Below, in pieces: positions 1-8,604 of a stretch of 64,000 nucleotides of DNA. The first letter of the stretch is position 1, and every line of letters starts with the position of its first letter. A model generated the notes under the pieces. The model did no database searches and was not told the DNA's origin. It saw nothing but the letters and a program-made list of their open reading frames with translations. Origin of the DNA: Trinickia fusca. Lineage in GTDB: Bacteria > Pseudomonadota > Gammaproteobacteria > Burkholderiales > Burkholderiaceae. The DNA is taken from NCBI RefSeq assembly GCF_003628145.1, contig NZ_RBZV01000013.1, positions 58,401-122,400 of the forward strand, in the 5' to 3' direction. Position numbers and translations under genes: made by a program.

Positions 1-1
1 G

Positions 2-532
2 CCCGAGTACGCCGCAGGGTGCCCGGCGTGTTCGGCGATCGCGGATGGGTTCGACGGCTTTGCCATCCATTTAGCGCATCACGACGTCACGCTTTCGGCC
101 GTGTCGCTAGCGCCGTTCGCGAAGCTGCAAGCGTACAAGCGACGGATGGGATGGACGTTTCCGTGGGCCTCGTCGCTCGGCAGCGACTTCAACTTCGACT
201 TCAACATCTCGTTCACTACGGAGCAGCAACGCGCGGGGGAAGTTGAGTACAACTACGAACGTCAAGGGCACGCGATGGACATGACGTCGCCGCCCCAACC
301 CGTCGCGCAGTTCGCTGCGGCATGCGGGACCGATGCGCCTACGTATGTGCGGGAAAGGCCGGGTATGAGTGCGTTTGTGCTCGAGGACGGCGTCGTCTAT
401 CACACCTACTCCACCTACGCGCGGGGGCTCGATGGTCTCTGGGGCATGTATCAATGGCTCGACCGGGCGCCGCGGGGCCGCAACGAGACAGGCCCTTGGT
501 GGCTTCGCCACGATGAATACGACAAGCGCTGA
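2..532 (+). CDS. DUF899 family thioredoxin-like protein (5' partial)
   Basis: The reading frame is open to the left edge, so the start lies outside the window; 176 residues are visible. The first visible residues contain GCPAC, the CxxC-type motif of the DUF899 family. They are followed by FAIHLAHHDVTLSAVSLAP and a GWTFPWASSLGSDFNFDF stretch, which are the family's conserved thioredoxin-fold core. The C-terminal GMYQWLDRAPRGR region also fits. DUF899 proteins are predicted thiol redox proteins of unknown substrate. A GTG at 101 is only an internal codon, because homology continues upstream of it. The DUF2182 gene follows closely on the same strand. Confidence 0.85.
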   Translation, partial: PEYAAGCPACSAIADGFDGFAIHLAHHDVTLSAVSLAPFAKLQAYKRRMGWTFPWASSLGSDFNFDFNISFTTEQQRAGEVEYNYERQGHAMDMTSPPQPVAQFAAACGTDAPTYVRERPGMSAFVLEDGVVYHTYSTYARGLDGLWGMYQWLDRAPRGRNETGPWWLRHDEYDKR

Positions 533-583
533 GCTTAGCTGCGTTGTGTGCACTGGTATGTGCAACTTTCGATGGGGGTTTCT

Positions 584-1372
584 ATGCTGACTTCGCAGCG
601 AGCCTTCCTCGGTGTCTCGGTGCTGCTTTTTGCCGCGAGTGCGGCGGGCACGATTGTGTGGTGCGCGTCCATGTCAGCGATGGGCGCGATGCCAATGCCC
701 GGCGGCTGGACGATGTCGATGGCATGGATGCGGATGCCCGGACAGACATGGCCCGATGCTGCAGGGGTGTTCCTTGGCATGTGGGTCGTAATGATGGTCG
801 CGATGATGTTGCCATCGTTAGTGCCTATGCTGTGGCGTTACCGGCTTGCCGTTGGTCGGGTGGGTGAGCCTCGTCTGAGTCAGCTAACGGCGCTCGTGGG
901 CGCGGGGTACTTCTTCGTGTGGGCCGTGTTCGGCCTCGCGGTCTTTGCGCTGGGTGTCGCGCTCGCAGCCGTCGAGATGCAGGTAGAGGCGTTCGCGCGT
1001 GCCGTTCCTGTTGTGACGGGCGTGGTCGTGCTGATCAGCGGCGCACTGCAGTTCACGTCGTGGAAGGCTCGTCACCTTGCGTGTTGCAGGGAAGCGCTAG
1101 GTTGCGGCCGTATGTTGTCAGCCTCGTCAGCTGATGCGGGCGCGGCGTGGCGATATGGCCTGCGACTCGGCCTACACTGCGTCCATTGCTGTGCCGGGTT
1201 GACAACGATCCTGCTCGCCATCGGAGTCATGGACTTACGTGCGATGGCGGTCGTGACAACGGCCATTACCGTAGAACGTCTCGCGCCGCACGGTGAGCGT
1301 GTTGCGCGAGTGATTGGCGCTGTTGTTGTTACGGCCGGTGTGTTTTTGATTGGGCGGGCTGTTGGACTCTAG
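584..1372 (+). CDS. DUF2182 integral membrane protein (predicted metal-binding)
   Basis: A 262-residue polytopic membrane protein with about six hydrophobic segments. The Met-rich first loop (MSAMGAMPMPGG, then WTMSMAWMRMPG) and MVAMMLPSLVPM followed by LHCVHCCAGL are typical of DUF2182, annotated as predicted metal-binding integral membrane proteins. ATG at 584 is preferred because a GGGGG run lies about 7 nt upstream; ATG at 572 and GTG at 548 are alternatives. It follows the DUF899 gene by about 50 bp and may be cotranscribed with it. Transport or chaperone activity, and the metal, cannot be told from the sequence; copper is a guess based on the Met and Cys content. Confidence 0.8.
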   Translation: MLTSQRAFLGVSVLLFAASAAGTIVWCASMSAMGAMPMPGGWTMSMAWMRMPGQTWPDAAGVFLGMWVVMMVAMMLPSLVPMLWRYRLAVGRVGEPRLSQLTALVGAGYFFVWAVFGLAVFALGVALAAVEMQVEAFARAVPVVTGVVVLISGALQFTSWKARHLACCREALGCGRMLSASSADAGAAWRYGLRLGLHCVHCCAGLTTILLAIGVMDLRAMAVVTTAITVERLAPHGERVARVIGAVVVTAGVFLIGRAVGL

Positions 1373-1467
1373 CTCGGGGGATCGACGTCGCTTCGGCATG
1401 TCGATTCCGCCGAGCCTCGTTCGTCGTGTGGGATCGGGGGGCTTTTCCTCCGCTTTCGGAGTTGATC

Positions 1468-1911
1468 ATGTCTACAAACACCGTCCGGCTTCATCGCGTC
1501 ATTCGTTCCACGCCTGAGCGGATTTATCGTGCGTTCCTTGATGCCGATGCCTTGACTAAGTGGCTTCCACCCAATGGTTTTATCGGCAAGGTTTATGAGC
1601 TGGACGCAAAGGTGGGCGGTGCCTATCGGATGTCGTTCACGAACTTCACCACCGGGGACAGTCACGCGTTCGGTGGGGAGTATCTCGAGTTGGTGCCCAA
1701 TGAGCGTATTCGGTACACGGGGAGGTTCGAGGATCCGAACTTGCCCGGTGTCATGCGGACGACGGCGTCTCTGCGGGCTGTGTTTTGCGGGACTGAGCTG
1801 AATGTCGTGCAGGAAGGGATTCCTGAAGCGATTCCTGTCGAAGGATGCTATCTCGGGTGGCAGGAGTCGCTTCGGTTGCTGGTCTCGCTTGTGGAGGCAG
1901 AGATTCGGTAG
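1468..1911 (+). CDS. SRPBCC (AHSA1-like) domain protein
   Basis: A 147-residue soluble protein covering a single START/SRPBCC fold of the Activator-of-Hsp90-ATPase-1-like family. It begins with the usual VRLHRVIRSTPERIYRAFLD helix-grip start, continues with LTKWLPPNGF and GGAYRMSF, and ends in the long C-terminal helix (GWQESLRLLVSLVEAEI). ATG at 1468 is chosen over an upstream in-frame start at 1426 because a GGAG ribosome site sits 7 nt ahead and homology begins at this point. Such proteins bind hydrophobic ligands; no substrate can be assigned. Confidence 0.85.
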   Translation: MSTNTVRLHRVIRSTPERIYRAFLDADALTKWLPPNGFIGKVYELDAKVGGAYRMSFTNFTTGDSHAFGGEYLELVPNERIRYTGRFEDPNLPGVMRTTASLRAVFCGTELNVVQEGIPEAIPVEGCYLGWQESLRLLVSLVEAEIR

Positions 1912-2007
1912 GGGGACAGGAGCGCGTGCCTCCTCCAAGGTTGGTACCTCGGGAGAAAATGCGAGATGGCTCGGAGAGGGCAATCTGCGGCCCAGGCCCG
2001 CAGAAAC

Positions 2008-2043
2008 GCAAAAAGGTTACAGGCAAATCACCTGTAACCCTTT
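2008..2043 (-). terminator. Rho-independent terminator of tRNA-Ala
   Basis: Read on the minus strand, GGTTACAGG pairs with CCTGTAACC around a short TGATTTG-like loop, and a run of five T follows. It lies 9 nt beyond the encoded CCA end of the tRNA, so it most likely ends that transcript. Confidence 0.8.
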
Positions 2044-2051
2044 GAATTCAT

Positions 2052-2127
<76 letters not shown>

Positions 2128-2140
2128 AACCGAAGTTTTG

Positions 2141-2171
2141 ATTCTAGCACAGCGTTTCTTCCCTCTGACAA
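2141..2171 (-). promoter_or_regulatory. Sigma-70-type promoter for tRNA-Ala
   Basis: On the minus strand, TTGTCA (-35) and TAGAAT (-10) are separated by 19 nt. A TGC directly before TAGAAT makes it an extended -10, which would compensate for the long spacer. The predicted start lies about 7 nt upstream of the mature tRNA. Confidence 0.6.
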
Positions 2172-2187
2172 GGCCCCTCGCCGACGG

Positions 2188-2547
2188 TTATTTCGACGGA
2201 GCCCTTGCCAGCACCCACTGCACGACGTCCTTGATATCGGCGTTGCTCATACGCGGGTGAGCCGGCATAGGAATCACACCCCAAACGCCGGAACCACCAT
2301 CACGCACCTTCTTCTCAAGCTTCCCTTGGGCCAGGCCATCACCCTTGTACTTAGCAGCGATCTGCTGAAACGAAGGCCCCACGAGCTTACGATCGACGGC
2401 ATGACACCCAAGACAAGCATTAGCCTGAGCAACCGAAAGCCCCTTAGGCTGCTCAGCCGCAAACGCCTGCCCACCAGCCAACGCCCAAACCAGCACCACG
2501 CCCCCAACCGCCAGCGGGCCCCTCATCAAACGACGACCCACCATCAC
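2188..2547 (-). CDS. Class I c-type cytochrome (c551-like), periplasmic
   Basis: A 119-residue monohaem cytochrome c. It has a Sec signal peptide (ending near QAFA-AEQ, about residue 31), a CLGCH haem-attachment site at about residues 45-49, and a PMPAHPRMS segment that supplies the distal methionine ligand. The size fits the cytochrome c551/c8 electron-carrier family. Its ATG overlaps the stop codon of the upstream dolP-like gene by 4 bp (ATGA), so the two are translationally coupled. The electron partner is unknown. Confidence 0.9.
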   Translation of the reverse strand: MMVGRRLMRGPLAVGGVVLVWALAGGQAFAAEQPKGLSVAQANACLGCHAVDRKLVGPSFQQIAAKYKGDGLAQGKLEKKVRDGGSGVWGVIPMPAHPRMSNADIKDVVQWVLARAPSK

Positions 2548-3341
2548 TGCCCCGTCTTCGAATTAGGATTCCCGGGCCGCACCTGCGTCGCATTCGACAC
2601 CGGCGCCGGCGCTTGCTGCTCCAACGGCTGCGCATTAATCGACGAAGAAGGCACCGCCCCCACAGTCGGCTCAACCTGCTCACCCTGCACCGCTGGCGCA
2701 CCAGCCGCCGCCGTAGCCGAAGCCTGCAACGCCTGCGCAGCTTCCGGCTGAATATATTCAAACACCTTCACAACCTGCACAACACCCGGCACGCGGCTAG
2801 CCACATCCGTCCCACGACCACCCTCATCAACCGTCACGAGCCCCATCAAATAGATATTCCCGCGCTCGGCAACAACCTTGAAGTCGTTCGCCGAAATCCC
2901 CTTCTCCGCGATCAGCGCGGTCTTCACACGACCAAGAAGATAAGAGTCATTCGCGCGCGAAGAGAAATCCGACTGCGACTGCACGGCGATCTCATTGACG
3001 ATCACGTTGACGTTATTGATACCGCGCGTGATGTCTTCCGCACGCTGCCGCTTCGCCGCATCAGCCACCTCACCCGTCAGCAGAACGCGCCGGTTGAACA
3101 CCGTCACGTTAACGTGGGAGTCGGGAATCTCATTGGCGATCTGCGAAAACGCCTTGACCTGAATCTCGCGATCTTCCGTTTGCGTGCCGATCGTGCGTCG
3201 ATCGGTCGCGATCAGCGCGCCGCCACCGGCCGCCCCGGCCAACGCCAACACACAGCCTTGCAGCGATACGACCAAGGTCGCCGCCGATGCGGTCAAGAAC
3301 GTTGCCCGCACAAACGTCTTCATGACGCGATTTGCCCTCAT
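2544..3341 (-). CDS. dolP: BON-domain outer-membrane lipoprotein (DolP/YraP family)
   Basis: A 265-residue lipoprotein. The signal sequence ends in the lipobox SLQGC, followed by a glycine-rich spacer and two BON domains (about residues 60-115 and 130-195). DolP proteins support outer-membrane integrity at division sites and anionic phospholipid binding. A Pro/Gln/Ala-rich tail of about 65 residues is extra compared with E. coli DolP. The start at 3341 is taken because GGGAG lies 8 nt upstream; an in-frame ATG at 3365 is less likely. The order yraN-diaA-dolP matches the conserved E. coli yraN-yraO-yraP block. Confidence 0.88.
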   Translation of the reverse strand: MRANRVMKTFVRATFLTASAATLVVSLQGCVLALAGAAGGGALIATDRRTIGTQTEDREIQVKAFSQIANEIPDSHVNVTVFNRRVLLTGEVADAAKRQRAEDITRGINNVNVIVNEIAVQSQSDFSSRANDSYLLGRVKTALIAEKGISANDFKVVAERGNIYLMGLVTVDEGGRGTDVASRVPGVVQVVKVFEYIQPEAAQALQASATAAAGAPAVQGEQVEPTVGAVPSSSINAQPLEQQAPAPVSNATQVRPGNPNSKTGQ

Positions 3342-3361
3342 CAACGAACTCCCTTTTGAAG

Positions 3362-3949
3362 TCAATCTTCACCAAGCAACATGGCATCGATGCCGTCGCA
3401 CAGACAATGAATGGTCAGCAAGTGCACTTCATGGATACGCGCCACGCGTCCCGACGGCACACTGATATGGATGTCGGTATCGGACAGCGCGTCATTCGCG
3501 CTGCCGCCACCATTGCCCGTCAAGGCAATGACGATCATCTCGCGCTCGTGCGCTTCGAGGATCGCCGCGAGCACATTGGGCGATTCGCCCGAGGCCGTCA
3601 CGGCGAACAGCACGTCACCGGCATGACCGAGCGCGCGGACCTGCTTCGCGTAGATCTCGTCGAAGCCGCCGTCTTCGCCGAACGCCGTCAGCACAGCCGC
3701 ATCGGCCGACAACGCGATAGCCGGCAAGCCCGGCCTCTCGCGCTCGAACCGCGAGATCAGCTGCGCGGCGAAGCGCTGCGCGTCGGCAGCCGAAGCGCCG
3801 TTGCCGCACGCGAGGATCTTGTTGCCGTTCGCCAGCGCGCCGAACATCGTATCGACGGCCGCGGCGATCGGCATCGACAACGCATCGAGCACTTCGAGCT
3901 GAAGCGCGGCGCTATCGCGGAAATGCTGTTGAATACGTTCGACTGACAT
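3362..3949 (-). CDS. diaA: SIS-domain protein, DiaA / phosphoheptose isomerase-like
   Basis: A 195-residue single SIS domain protein. CGNGASAADAQRFAAQL is the phosphosugar-binding signature, followed by LFAVTASGESPNV and IVIALTGNGGG. The family contains GmhA (sedoheptulose-7-phosphate isomerase, LPS heptose synthesis) and DiaA (binds DnaA and promotes initiation). The location between yraN and a dolP-like gene is the conserved position of diaA, so DiaA is favoured; catalytic activity is not excluded. ATG at 3949 is chosen because homology starts at MSVERIQQHF. Confidence 0.8.
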   Translation of the reverse strand: MSVERIQQHFRDSAALQLEVLDALSMPIAAAVDTMFGALANGNKILACGNGASAADAQRFAAQLISRFERERPGLPAIALSADAAVLTAFGEDGGFDEIYAKQVRALGHAGDVLFAVTASGESPNVLAAILEAHEREMIVIALTGNGGGSANDALSDTDIHISVPSGRVARIHEVHLLTIHCLCDGIDAMLLGED

Positions 3950-4096
3950 CGGGTCTCTACTGGATCGGCCTCGCAGCAAGCAAGCGAGCGAGCGCCGTTG
4001 CCGCCGTGATTGCTGCTATTACGTTTAGCGCGCAAGTTTACCGTACTCGCTTCGCGCAGCACGGCACTTTTGCTACAGGTTGTTGCTGCTGCTTCA

Positions 4097-4576
4097 CTAA
4101 ACGTAGACGTCGTCGGCGCGAAACGCGTCGCGCAGCCACACGACATGCACGCCGTCGAAGGCGATGACGTCAAAGCGGCACGGACTCGCCCCATCGCCAC
4201 ACCTCACGAGAAACTCGAGCGCAGCCCGCACGAGCCGCGCCTGCTTGTGTGCGCCGATGCTCGCGAGCGCTCCCCCAAAGCGACCCGCTGCGCGTGCACG
4301 CACCTCGACGAAGACGAGCGCACCGTCGCAATCGCGCATGACAAGATCGATCTCGCCGCCGCGGCACACGACGTTGCGGGCAACGAACCGCAGGCGTTGC
4401 CGCCTCAAGAAATCGAGCGCCCTCGCCTCGAAAGCGGCCCCGACGACACGCTTCGACGCAACGCGCCCCAAAAGGTTGTCCGCACCTGCCGTGCGCTTAA
4501 CCGCCGCCGACAGCGCGCTACCCGGCGCATGGCACAATGGCACCCTTGCTTTCGCAGCCCGCATCTTTCGCTTCAT
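4097..4576 (-). CDS. yraN: UPF0102 / YraN family endonuclease-like protein
   Basis: About 159 residues with the YraN hallmark [10 protein letters not shown] followed by LVFVEVRAR, a restriction-endonuclease-like core (E-D-ExK pattern). The family is linked to recombination or Holliday-junction processing, but its biochemistry is poorly defined. The start is uncertain: ATG at 4576 overlaps the rsmI ATG on the other strand, ATG at 4603 would lie inside rsmI, and a shorter form is possible since the first 40 residues are unconserved. It is the first gene of the minus-strand run yraN-diaA-dolP-cytochrome c. Confidence 0.85.
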   Translation of the reverse strand: MKRKMRAAKARVPLCHAPGSALSAAVKRTAGADNLLGRVASKRVVGAAFEARALDFLRRQRLRFVARNVVCRGGEIDLVMRDCDGALVFVEVRARAAGRFGGALASIGAHKQARLVRAALEFLVRCGDGASPCRFDVIAFDGVHVVWLRDAFRADDVYV

Positions 4577-5456
4577 GTCCGACCTCCTCGAACTCGCGCA
4601 CAAGCAGCACTATCCGACCGGCGCGCTATACATCGTGGCGACGCCGATCGGCAACACCGCCGACATCACGCTGCGCGCGCTGCACGTGCTGGGCCTCGTC
4701 GAGCGCATCGCCGCCGAGGACACGCGCAACACCTCGCAACTGCTGAGCCGCTACGGCATTTCGAAGCCGCTCGTGGCCGTGCACGAACACAACGAACGCA
4801 CGGCCGCCGCGCGCATCGTCGAGCACTTGCAAGCTGGCGAACGCATCGCTTACGTGTCGGACGCCGGCACACCCGGCATCTCCGACCCTGGCGCCAAACT
4901 CGTCGATGCCGTGCGCGACGCGGGCCTGCCGGTCATTGCACTGCCGGGTGCAAGTGCGGCCACGACGGCGCTATCGATCGCCGGTGACTGGGCGAGCACG
5001 TTCACGTTCCTCGGCTTCTTGCCGACCAAGACCAAGCAACGCGCGACCTATCTGCAGTCGCTCGCCGCCCATCCGCATGCAATGGTGTTCTACGAGGCGC
5101 CTCATCGCATCATCGAGACGGTGCAAGCACTCGCCGATGCGCTCGGCAACACACGACATCTGCTGATCGCACGCGAACTGACGAAGCTACATGAGAGCGT
5201 GCACCGCTGCACCCTGGCCGAAGGGCCAACGTGGCTCGCCGAAGACGCGAACCGTCAGCGTGGGGAGTTCGTGCTTGTCGTTGAAGGGGCAGCACCGGCT
5301 GAGGCCGGCGGAGATGCGAGCGCGCACGACGCACTGCTGTCGATGCTGCTGGAGGAGATGCCGGTCAGCGCGACGGCACGCGTGGCCGCCGCAATCACCG
5401 GCGTAGCGCGCGATGCGCTTTATGCGCGAGCGCTCACGCTAAAGAAGGACGCCTAA
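4575..5456 (+). CDS. rsmI: 16S rRNA (cytidine-1402-2'-O)-methyltransferase RsmI
   Basis: 293 residues, full length for RsmI, with the tetrapyrrole-methylase fold. [12 protein letters not shown] at the N-terminus, [31 protein letters not shown] and FLGFLPTK are family signatures. The enzyme uses SAM to methylate C1402 of 16S rRNA in the decoding centre. No strong ribosome site precedes ATG 4575, but homology begins a few residues later. It is transcribed away from yraN, as in enterobacteria; the lipoprotein gene lpoA that lies between them in E. coli is absent. Confidence 0.95.
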   Translation: MSDLLELAHKQHYPTGALYIVATPIGNTADITLRALHVLGLVERIAAEDTRNTSQLLSRYGISKPLVAVHEHNERTAAARIVEHLQAGERIAYVSDAGTPGISDPGAKLVDAVRDAGLPVIALPGASAATTALSIAGDWASTFTFLGFLPTKTKQRATYLQSLAAHPHAMVFYEAPHRIIETVQALADALGNTRHLLIARELTKLHESVHRCTLAEGPTWLAEDANRQRGEFVLVVEGAAPAEAGGDASAHDALLSMLLEEMPVSATARVAAAITGVARDALYARALTLKKDA

Positions 5457-5462
5457 AAAAGC

Positions 5463-5497
5463 AAAAGGGCTGCTCAGTTCACACTGGCAGCCCTTCT
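5463..5497 (+). terminator. Intrinsic terminator after rsmI
   Basis: GGGCTGC at 5467-5473 pairs with GCAGCCC at 5487-5493, followed by TTCTT and preceded by AAAA. It lies between the convergent rsmI and rlpA genes, so it may act in both directions. Confidence 0.7.
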
Positions 5498-5531
5498 TCA
5501 TTCAGCGATACGCCTCGTCGCGGTCAACGGG

Positions 5532-6092
5532 TCAAGGCTGCGACGTTTTCGGCAAGTTGGCGTCAGCCACCAGTTCCGCACGCGCGGCCATCGCTTCCTG
5601 CGGTGTGAGGCCCTCGATGCGCACGCGCGCCGTGCCCACATGTTGCAGGCCGAGCTTGCGCCCCGCGGCGTAGGACAGGTCGATCACGCGCCCACGCACG
5701 TACGGCCCCCGATCGTTGACCCGCACGATCACAGACTTCTGGTTGGTCGTGTTCGTCACGCGCACGTACGACGCGAGCGGCAGCGTCTTGTGCGCGGCCG
5801 TCATCGCGTTCATGTCGAAGCGCTCGCCGTTGGCGGTGCGACGGCCGGCGAAGCGCTTGCCGTACCACGATGCCCGCCCCGTCTGCTTGAAATTCGAGAC
5901 ATCGGGAATCTTCGGGTCGATCGGCTCGGCGTTCGCGAGCGGCTTGTTCGCGACCTCGAAGCCCAGCGGCGCACCCGCCGCATTAGCAGGTACCGCGCTG
6001 GCGGTGTTCGTCTGCGTCGACGGCAGCGCACAACCTCCGAGCACGGCGACGGTAAAGAAAGTTCCGAGATATCGACGGAATCGTTTGTTCAT
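5532..6092 (-). CDS. rlpA: RlpA-family septal ring lipoprotein / lytic transglycosylase
   Basis: A 186-residue lipoprotein with lipobox VLGGC and a double-psi beta-barrel (DPBB). The core contains GRASWYGKRFAGRRTANGE, TAAHKTLPL, VRVNDRGPY and RVIDLSYAAGRKLG, the active-site region (E and D residues) of RlpA enzymes that cleave denuded peptidoglycan. It is shorter than the E. coli protein because the C-terminal SPOR domain is missing. The start at 6092 follows the signal peptide; no good ribosome site is visible and longer in-frame starts exist. Confidence 0.9.
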   Translation of the reverse strand: MNKRFRRYLGTFFTVAVLGGCALPSTQTNTASAVPANAAGAPLGFEVANKPLANAEPIDPKIPDVSNFKQTGRASWYGKRFAGRRTANGERFDMNAMTAAHKTLPLASYVRVTNTTNQKSVIVRVNDRGPYVRGRVIDLSYAAGRKLGLQHVGTARVRIEGLTPQEAMAARAELVADANLPKTSQP

Positions 6093-6746
6093 ATGACGTG
6101 CATGCCACAGTGTCGAGCCGCGACGTTCAAGCAACAACATGGACGTACGACTCTGGCTACCGAGCAGCGTCACGCGCTTTCGTTCGCAGCAAGCGAACGG
6201 CACGAAGCGGCACTCGGGTGCGACCACACTCGGTCGCATTCAGCCCGGTTGGTATTCACGTCTGGCGTAACTGCCCCGTCAGTTTGGCCAGACCCCACAC
6301 GCCGCCATCGAACATGGCAACAAAACACGTTCTTGCGCGCCCGAAGGCACGAGGAACGGCGGCGTTGGCTCACCCAGCAGCAGCTGCCGGCGGCAGCATG
6401 ACAGGCGCGCGGCGCCTGGCTGGGCAAGACGTGTGCGTCGAACGGCATCGACGCGGAAAATGACCGCCAAACAACCGGCCGTCATCAAGACAACGATCGA
6501 GCCGCAAGGACGTGAGCGGCAGGATCATCAATTGGCGGCGCGGTCTCACCGCGCACAGTGTCGCGCATTATAGCAAAGTCGCGTGGCAATCCCGCCCGCC
6601 ACCTCGGATTTGCCATTGTTTCTCACTATGAACGCAACAATGCGCATTGGTTAGACGATTACATGGGCTCTTGCCTAGCCAAACGGCAGAGCGGCGCGGC
6701 TTCCAGGCCACCGGTACAATCAACGTTTTTCCAGCGCTGTACAGCG
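6093..6746. other. 654-bp non-coding stretch between rlpA and the MBL hydrolase gene
   Basis: Short frames on both strands show no family resemblance and no ribosome sites. The only clear signal is a minus-strand extended -10, listed separately. The stretch may hold a long rlpA leader or a small RNA. It lacks the conserved core of RNase P RNA. Confidence 0.4.
6567..6575 (-). promoter_or_regulatory. Extended -10 element (TGC-TATAAT), minus strand
   Basis: A perfect TATAAT preceded by TGC on the minus strand. No matching -35 is present at 16-18 nt. It lies about 475 nt upstream of rlpA, so it implies either a long leader or an independent transcript. Confidence 0.4.
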
Positions 6747-7391
6747 ATGAAAGCATTCATCATTCCCGTTACGCCGTTCCAGCAAAACTGCTCGCTGCTC
6801 ATCTGCGAAGCGACGCGCCGGGCGGCCATCACCGATCCCGGCGGCGACCTCGAGCTGATCGAGCGCGCCGTTGCAAATGAATCCGTTACCGTCGAGAAGA
6901 TTTTGCTCACGCACGGTCACATCGATCACTGTGCGGGCGCCAAGACGCTCGCCGAGCGCTACGGCGTGCCGATCGAAGGCCCGCACCGCGACGAGCGCTT
7001 CTGGATCGACCAGTTGCCCACGCAAAGCACGCGCTTCGGCTTTCCGCCGGCGCAAGCATTCGAGCCCGACCGCTGGCTCGAGGACGGCGACACCGTGCAA
7101 TTCGGGGAGGAGACACTCGACGTCTACCACTGCCCGGGTCATACGCCGGGCCACGTCGTGTTCGTGAGCACGCGCCATCGGCTCGCGATCGTGGGCGATG
7201 TGCTGTTCGCGGGCTCGATCGGTCGCACCGACTTCCCGCGCGGTAACCACGCCGACCTGATCCGCTCGATCCGCGAAAAGCTGTGGCCGCTCGGCGACGA
7301 CATCACGTTCGTGCCGGGCCACGGCCCCACTTCGACATTCGGCGAAGAGCGGCGTACCAATCCTTATGTATCAGATGGAGTCGACGCGTGA
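6747..7391 (+). CDS. MBL-fold metallo-hydrolase (glyoxalase II-like, YcbL type)
   Basis: 214 residues with the metallo-beta-lactamase zinc motif [10 protein letters not shown] (HxHxDH), the later ligands in [10 protein letters not shown] and VGDVLF, and a final PGHGP. The family includes YcbL-type hydroxyacylglutathione hydrolases that complete methylglyoxal detoxification; the exact thioester substrate is unproved. ATG 6747 matches the family start ([15 protein letters not shown]). Its stop codon overlaps the GTG start of the exonuclease gene. Confidence 0.92.
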   Translation: MKAFIIPVTPFQQNCSLLICEATRRAAITDPGGDLELIERAVANESVTVEKILLTHGHIDHCAGAKTLAERYGVPIEGPHRDERFWIDQLPTQSTRFGFPPAQAFEPDRWLEDGDTVQFGEETLDVYHCPGHTPGHVVFVSTRHRLAIVGDVLFAGSIGRTDFPRGNHADLIRSIREKLWPLGDDITFVPGHGPTSTFGEERRTNPYVSDGVDA

Positions 7392-8041
7392 CGGCCGAAA
7401 TCTATGTCAGCACCGACATCGAGGCCGATGGCCCCATCCCGGGCCCGCACTCGATGCTGAGCTTCGCGTCGGCGGCCTACACCGAGGATAAAAAGCTGAT
7501 CGGCACGTTTTCGGCCAACCTCGACACGCTGCCGGGCGCGCAGGCGCATCCGGTGCAGGAAGCGTGGTGGAAAACGCAGCCCGAAGCATGGGCCGCCTGT
7601 CGCACCGATTTGCGCAAGCCCGAAGAGGCGCTCGTCGCCTACGTCGCGTGGGTCGAGGCCCTGCCCGGCAAACCTGTCTTCGTAGGCATGCCGGCCGGCT
7701 TCGATTTCACGTTCATGTTCTGGTACATGATGCGCTTCGCGGGCCGCTGTCCGTTCTCGTGGTCGGCGCTCGACATCAAGACGCTGGCGTTCGCGATGAC
7801 AGGCCTGCCCTATCGCAAGTGCATCAAGCCGCGCCTGCCGAAACACTGGTTCGACGATCACCCGCATACGCACGTCGCGCTCGACGACGCGATCGAACAA
7901 GGCGCGCTCTTTTGCAACATGCTCGTAGATCTGCGCGAGCGGCAGAAGGCCTATGCCGAAACGGCAGCGACGCTCGCCAAGGCTGAAAACGCTGAGGCAG
8001 ACGGCACAGGACGAAACGACGCCGAGAGCCCGCCAAATTAG
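7388..8041 (+). CDS. DEDDh-type 3'-5' exonuclease
   Basis: 217 residues. The N-terminal STDIEADGP gives the DxE metal pair of exonuclease motif [13 protein letters not shown] fits motif II, and [11 protein letters not shown] matches motif III of the DEDDh class (HxAxxD). The protein probably degrades or trims single-stranded nucleic acid; whether DNA or RNA cannot be said. It starts with GTG in a GTGA overlap with the preceding gene, so it is translationally coupled. The last 25 residues are polar and unconserved. Confidence 0.85.
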   Translation: MTAEIYVSTDIEADGPIPGPHSMLSFASAAYTEDKKLIGTFSANLDTLPGAQAHPVQEAWWKTQPEAWAACRTDLRKPEEALVAYVAWVEALPGKPVFVGMPAGFDFTFMFWYMMRFAGRCPFSWSALDIKTLAFAMTGLPYRKCIKPRLPKHWFDDHPHTHVALDDAIEQGALFCNMLVDLRERQKAYAETAATLAKAENAEADGTGRNDAESPPN

Positions 8042-8131
8042 GCAATCTCCCTCACGGAACGGCCGTTCGATTGCCTTTTGTTTCTTCCGCCACTAATATT
8101 GAAAAACGTTGCGGCCGAAACGGAGGCGCGG

Positions 8132-8590
8132 ATGACACTCGACACCTTTTCTCAAAAAATCCTGCGCCTGTTGCAGCTCGACGCGCGCCGCTCGGTGCAG
8201 GAGATTTCCGATCAGGTCGGGCTGTCTAGCACGCCTTGTTGGCGTCGCATCAAGGACATGGAGCAGTCAGGGGTGATCCAGCGCTACACCGCGCTGCTCG
8301 ACCGCGAAAAGCTTGGCCTGCACGTTTGCGCACTGGCGCACATCCATTTGACGCGCCACACCGAAGGCGGTGTCGAACAATTCGAACGTGAGATCGCCAC
8401 GTGTCCTGAAGTGACGGAGTGCTACAGCACGACCGGCGAGGCCGATTACATCCTCAAGATCGTCGCCCCCGACATCAAGGCCTACGATGCGTTCCTGCAC
8501 GAGCGCATCTTCAAGATTCCCGCCGTGGCGCAGGTCCGTACGAGCGTCGTCCTGCGCGAGATCAAGTTCGATACACAACTGCCGCTGTAA
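8132..8590 (+). CDS. Lrp/AsnC family transcriptional regulator
   Basis: 152 residues: an N-terminal helix-turn-helix (VQEISDQVGLSSTPCWRRI) and a C-terminal RAM ligand-binding domain with the conserved CYSTTGEADYILKIV segment. Members sense amino acids and act as dimers or octamers. ATG at 8132 has a GGAGGCG site just upstream. It converges on the cation exporter gene with 14 bp between stops. Its targets are not evident from neighbours. Confidence 0.93.
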   Translation: MTLDTFSQKILRLLQLDARRSVQEISDQVGLSSTPCWRRIKDMEQSGVIQRYTALLDREKLGLHVCALAHIHLTRHTEGGVEQFEREIATCPEVTECYSTTGEADYILKIVAPDIKAYDAFLHERIFKIPAVAQVRTSVVLREIKFDTQLPL

Positions 8591-8604
8591 TTCGTCCAGC
8601 CCAG

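Noticed and set aside
6093..6746. RNase P RNA or 6S RNA in the gap near rsmI/rlpA
   Set aside because: The conserved GAGGAAAGTCCGGGCTCC-type core of RNase P RNA is absent and no 6S-like long hairpin is visible.
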